Shown here piece after piece: positions 59,968 through 64,000 of a DNA stretch of 64,000 nucleotides (its first letter is position 1; each line of letters opens with the position of its first letter). The stretch lies in contig NC_067198.1 of NCBI RefSeq assembly GCF_000699445.3, positions 20,292,536-20,356,535 of the forward strand, in the 5' to 3' direction. The position numbers and the translations under genes are program-made. The notes beneath the pieces were generated by a model. The model was not told where the DNA came from. It saw nothing but the letters and a program-made list of their open reading frames with translations, and did not search any database. The stretch comes from Schistosoma haematobium. Its lineage: Eukaryota; Platyhelminthes; Trematoda; Strigeidida; Schistosomatidae.

Positions 59968-60560
59968 TAAGCAAAGATGTATAGTGGCTAGCAATGGAAT
60001 TTAGGTCTCGTTTGATTCTATTTCAAGAGTCATCAGCCGGATGTATTCGCATCTCAGAGTTGATGTTTACTTTAGGACTAGAATCCATTATTGTTCACTT
60101 CAAACGCTACCGCGTTATCCACTTGGCTATTGAGTCCTGATAACCACCTCTTTGTGCAATGAAGTGAAGTTTTAAATTCATTTGATCTTTGCTTATAAAG
60201 CTTGTGAATTAGAGCAATATCGAGGCAGTCCGCACAGCAACAACATTTGTACAAGATATAACCAAAAGTGGCTGTGAATATAGGAGACTGTAATTAATAA
60301 ACTGGGCATAACTCAATAACGGTAAATCGTATAATAATAGTCTAGGCGTCAAAATAAGAGGAACATGAATATGCATAGATCAGCTACTTAACAATTATAC
60401 AATAAAATGTATATACCGGTTTATAAATAGTTCTCAAAAGTTACCATTCATAATTCTCGTCGGGATATAACAATATGTCAATAAGAGACTGATCAATTGC
60501 AGTCCTAAATAACAATGGGAAAATATAAACACAAGACTTTAATGGAATTTAAAACATAGA
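59968..60560. mobile_element. Inverted Smα pair, right copy interrupted
   Basis: The minus copy (59,968-60,185) has A box (AATAGCCAAGTGGATAACG), a decayed B box and a ribozyme whose CTGATGA (60,040-60,046) is intact while the rest is mutated. The plus copy starts at 60,186 (TTTGCTTATAAAGCTTGTG), breaks off after GTCCGCACAGCAAC (about 60,236) and resumes at about 60,476 (TGTCAATAAGAGACTGATCA) to about 60,560. The 240 bp between do not match anything else here. Confidence 0.8.
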
Positions 60561-62746
60561 TTAATGGGAAAATATTCTTTTATTCGTATGTATTGAAGAT
60601 ATTCTTATTGAACACGACATAAAATGATAGATTTCTACTGGTTGATTAAACTAAGTTTACAACTGTAAACTTTTCAAAATGCTATTTATCTCTCATTGTT
60701 GATACATGACCCTTATGTTTAAACAAGCAACGTTATTATATTATATCATTTCATTAATATACTGGTATTATACTTACAATGGTTAACTTTTTTTGGCTAA
60801 ATTGTATATTTTTAATGTAGAATATTGTTGCAGATATTAAAATATGTCGTAATACAATTTAGCTTTTAAGTTAACTTATGCCTTGGAGCATTTCTAATAG
60901 TCAGTAAACGTATGAAGAAACTGATATGGTGTTGAATTTGCTGAGCGACCCAACAATGTAGATTTGACATACAGTGAACTAAGGAGTGTTGAGATTTATA
61001 CAAAATAAAACTAACATAACATAATTGTTTGATGGAATTTATTAATAAATTTCTTTTTGCCATCTTTATTAAATTACGGCTTTTATTCATTAAGGTCAAG
61101 TTATTAATGTAGATTATTGAAGTTATTAATGAAAATGGGAATAGTGAACTGAAACAAATTTTCAGTACTTCCTTAACCTTTGAATCAAATGGTAGTACAG
61201 TATGTTATCGGCAAATGAAATCAATCATTTTCTTAGATTGACTTTTGTTAACCTAGTAAGTTACATCGCATAAATAAATCTTAGATAAATATACAATTAT
61301 AAAATGAACAAATAAACGTTAAAAAACTGTCTAAGTAATAAAATTCAACATGCAGATTAAGTGTAAAATACTGGAAGTGTTTTGATCTGTTTCAATGGTT
61401 GGAAAAACAAAATTAATAAGACTAACTCAACAATTTGAAGCTAGAAAGCGTTTACACTCAGTTGAATGGAAGACAAACATTTGAAATTTGCAGTAGGCGA
61501 AAGTAGAATCATATTTCTTCTTAACATTCAGCAAACAGTGTAGGTTTGTTCATGTGATTTAAGATTAACTGGTTGGTAAATTCTAAAACTTCAGGTGGGT
61601 CGGAATTTCACTTAATAGCTTATAAATGTTTGGTTCGTTAGAATTACTTATAGTAAGTACAGTTCGTTGCAAAAAGGAATCACAAATCGCGTTAAACGAA
61701 TATAGAAATTTACGACAATAATTCAAACTATTGAATAATTGTTAGTAGTTTGACATCATACACAAAAGTATACGAGGAAAAATTAAATGGATTGATTGGT
61801 GAAGAAAACATGTTTGGAGTCATAATGAATGCGATCAACTTTCGTTCACTTTTAACGATAGATTTCGATTGCATGATGCCCATTATCGAAAAAATGATCA
61901 CTGAATTCAATATCATCGAATTGCATAGGCAGTATATCTGGATGCACATATTTTTATCGCTCAACTATATAAAGGAATAACATGTTGAAAAACAAATTAT
62001 CTCTGTCTGGAATCACTTTCTAACCTGAATCTAAACTAGTGATTGTGTTATTACTTGAGGTCATTGTTATTGGAAAGTAACTACTGCACAACATATTTGT
62101 TTCTTTTTCCATTCTGAAATAATAATAACCGATTTTACTGTTAAAAACTATGAACATTATCGAATGACAGGTTTGAATAATGCAAAGGGGAAGGTGTGAA
62201 TAACTATTTATCGTTATGGGTGCAGGTGTGAGCAATGAACTTAAAACTAAAATCCCCCTAATGTCTTTCAGAAAACTACCTCCTAAGGTGACGATGAAAC
62301 GTATTTTACTGTTTCAAATTGTCGTAAATATCTGATAAAATCATTTAGAACTTGTCGAACAGATCACGTCCCACCTGTCATTTCAAATGATCGTGCAGCT
62401 CAAACGCGTGTTTTTAGAACAGATGATTCTGAAAGTATCCATTTGATTTACACTTCTAAGATAACTGACTGTAGTAGAAACGACTTTTTAACTTGACAAC
62501 CAATGCGTTTTGATAGTTTACAGCTTTTAACTTTTGATCAGTTCGTCTGTTTTACACTGTTAACTTCGTTACGAATTAACTAATATGCAATTGGTATAAT
62601 TCTCTGTAAAAACAAAGAAAATTACATGATTTTAGCTAATTACCGATCGAAAATGGGCTATGACATTTTGATATTTTGATGCTGTTTGGACATAAGTCTA
62701 AGTGAGTTCTAATCATGTTCAAAATAGCGAATAATACCAGTTTCAC
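60561..62746. other. AT-rich non-coding stretch
   Basis: Overlapping open frames at 61,728-61,980 on both strands (76-78 codons) and 60,866-61,099 minus have no recognisable domain. Nothing else seen. Confidence 0.4.
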
Positions 62747-62940
62747 CATACAGCTCAGTGGTCTAAAGGTTAGATGTGCACACGTGACTGAGGGTCCCGG
62801 GTTCGGGTCCTGTGTACGGAGTCATGGATTCGCACTGCTGGGGAGTCTTATAGTAAGACGAAACAGCCACTCATCGATTTCAGGTTCCCAATGTTTGTCT
62901 AACATTGATCCGTTCAAGATCTCAATAAAATAACTCATCA
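62747..62940 (+). mobile_element. SINE-H copy, diverged
   Basis: A box CAGCTCAGTGGTCTAAAGG, B box CGGGTTCGGGTCC, ribozyme block with stem I start GCACTG and a long stem II (GTCTTA/TAAGAC) but core CTGGGGA (A6 lost), GAAA kept and the right stem I strand lost. Tail TCAAGATCTCAATAAAATAA. Confidence 0.78.
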
Positions 62941-64000
62941 ACTAGAATTATTAACGTTGTGTTTGCCACTACTTTGGTCAGATTTTCTTTAGTTTTTTCA
63001 GGCTGATTTAGTACAACTTTCAGAAAAACTTGTTATACTTCACAAAAATTTTGACTTGTAGACTTGTTAGTAATAGGTAGAATTCATTTAATTTTAATCA
63101 AAAGGCACTAAACTAAATCTGTTTTTCGCTTAGTCTTGAAAACCAAACTGATATATATTTGCCACTTCAACTAATGTCGAATAAAATATTACAAAGATCA
63201 AAAAATGTGATGCTGTTCCATAATTTGTCCAAAACGCTCAGAACGGACACTTCGGAAGTAGGAAGTGTTCATAAAATGACTTTAATTCAGTCCCTGTCAC
63301 TTGAGGCATCGATGCCTCTGAGACGAGACAACTGGTAAATTGTCCAGATGCATTTTGATAGATGTCCGTTACAACTCAAGAATATGATAAAATTCATAAA
63401 TACACATAATGTAGTGTTAACTGACTAGTATGCTTATATGGGTGTTAAGTGATGAAGTGGTCCCATTTAAAACCGTGTTTCAAATACTGATCACATTTGT
63501 TAAGGTCGGTTTTTAAGGTTTGGGTAACTGCCCTACCTGTTTTGTTTCAATACATTATTAAGATGATAAACAACCCAGTGTTAAACAGTAGTTTATAAGC
63601 CTGTATTAAATTATTAATCGGAAAGGAAATGTGTTTTCAAATAGGTAATAGGCTATTCAGCATAGATTTCTCCCTCTTTTCCTTTAAAACAGTGAAGTTT
63701 GGAAAGTGCTTATTCGATATTCATGTTTTTAATGCAAAATAAGTTGATAAAAACATTCATATTTATAACTAAATCCAAAAAGGTTCTTGTGATTAAATTA
63801 TCAACCATTTGGAAGCATCTGGAACTTATTAAATTCAAAAATACTATTTAATGAATTTCGTGCTTAACTTCAACTCAATATTTGATGGGGAAACGTTAAC
63901 TACTTGTAAGTAACGTAAAAGTGTTGATTAAAAAATAAAATCAACTACATGAGACAAATTAAAATCTTGTTTTTAAATTACAGTTACACATCTTAAAAAA
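62941..64000. other. AT-rich DNA, no gene seen
   Basis: A perfect 16-bp palindrome GAGGCATCGATGCCTC lies at 63,303-63,318. No gene recognised. Confidence 0.4.

Noticed and set aside
5085..60560. CRISPR array or other prokaryotic system.
   Set aside because: Repeats are interspersed eukaryotic retroelements with target duplications, not regularly spaced short repeats; no operons, ribosome sites or cas-like frames.

Overview
The window looks like gene-poor, repeat-rich DNA of a schistosome (blood fluke). The base composition is strongly AT-rich, and no open frame on either strand reads as a convincing host exon. The main evidence is the repeats: Smα-type units with the hammerhead-ribozyme core known from Schistosoma, a second tRNA-headed SINE, and 5'-truncated RTE-type (SR2-like) non-LTR retrotransposons ending in TAAG repeats. 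I cannot name the species. The window is probably intergenic or one long intron.

Layout. 1-12.6 kb: unannotated AT-rich DNA with SINE copies, an inverted SINE pair (5.1-5.5 kb), an interspersed repeat with a perfect hairpin (6.73 kb), a Penelope-like inverted fragment (8.87-9.15 kb), another SINE pair (9.66-9.93 kb) and an RTE 3' end (10.59-11.03 kb). 12,679-20,793: a head-to-tail tandem duplication of about 4.06 kb whose copies differ at only four places that I found. 21.2-22.3 kb: an RTE insertion with an 11-bp target-site duplication, one reading frame and three in-frame stops. 23.4-26.4 kb: SINE, Smα inverted pair and an internally rearranged RTE. 29.4-30.6 kb: a decayed RTE split by a repeat of about 510 bp that recurs inverted at 43.3-43.8 kb. 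31.2-35.2 kb: a dense block with a SINE pair, a 2.2-kb RTE remnant covering endonuclease and reverse transcriptase parts, a second SINE pair and an Smα pair. 35.2-43.2 kb: nearly featureless. 44.0-45.8 kb: a Penelope-like palindrome nested in another repeat. 49-53 kb: four more inverted pairs. 54.3 kb: a MITE with terminal inverted repeats. 57.8-58.3 kb: a LINE fragment nested in the tail of an older relative. 59-64 kb: scattered SINE and Smα copies.

The most interesting pattern joins these parts. The abundant SINE (called SINE-H here) has a tRNA-like head followed by a complete hammerhead consensus: stem I GCACTG/CAGTGC, CTGANGA, a GTCC/GGAC stem II, GAAA, and a GTC cleavage site. It therefore has the same architecture as Smα. 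Both families, and the Penelope-like fragments, repeatedly occur as head-to-head inverted twins with 3' tails facing outward. At least three twins are enclosed by one direct repeat of 9-12 bp, so each twin looks like one insertion event. I infer that these ribozyme elements share a two-ended, possibly Penelope-driven, integration route. This is a hypothesis.
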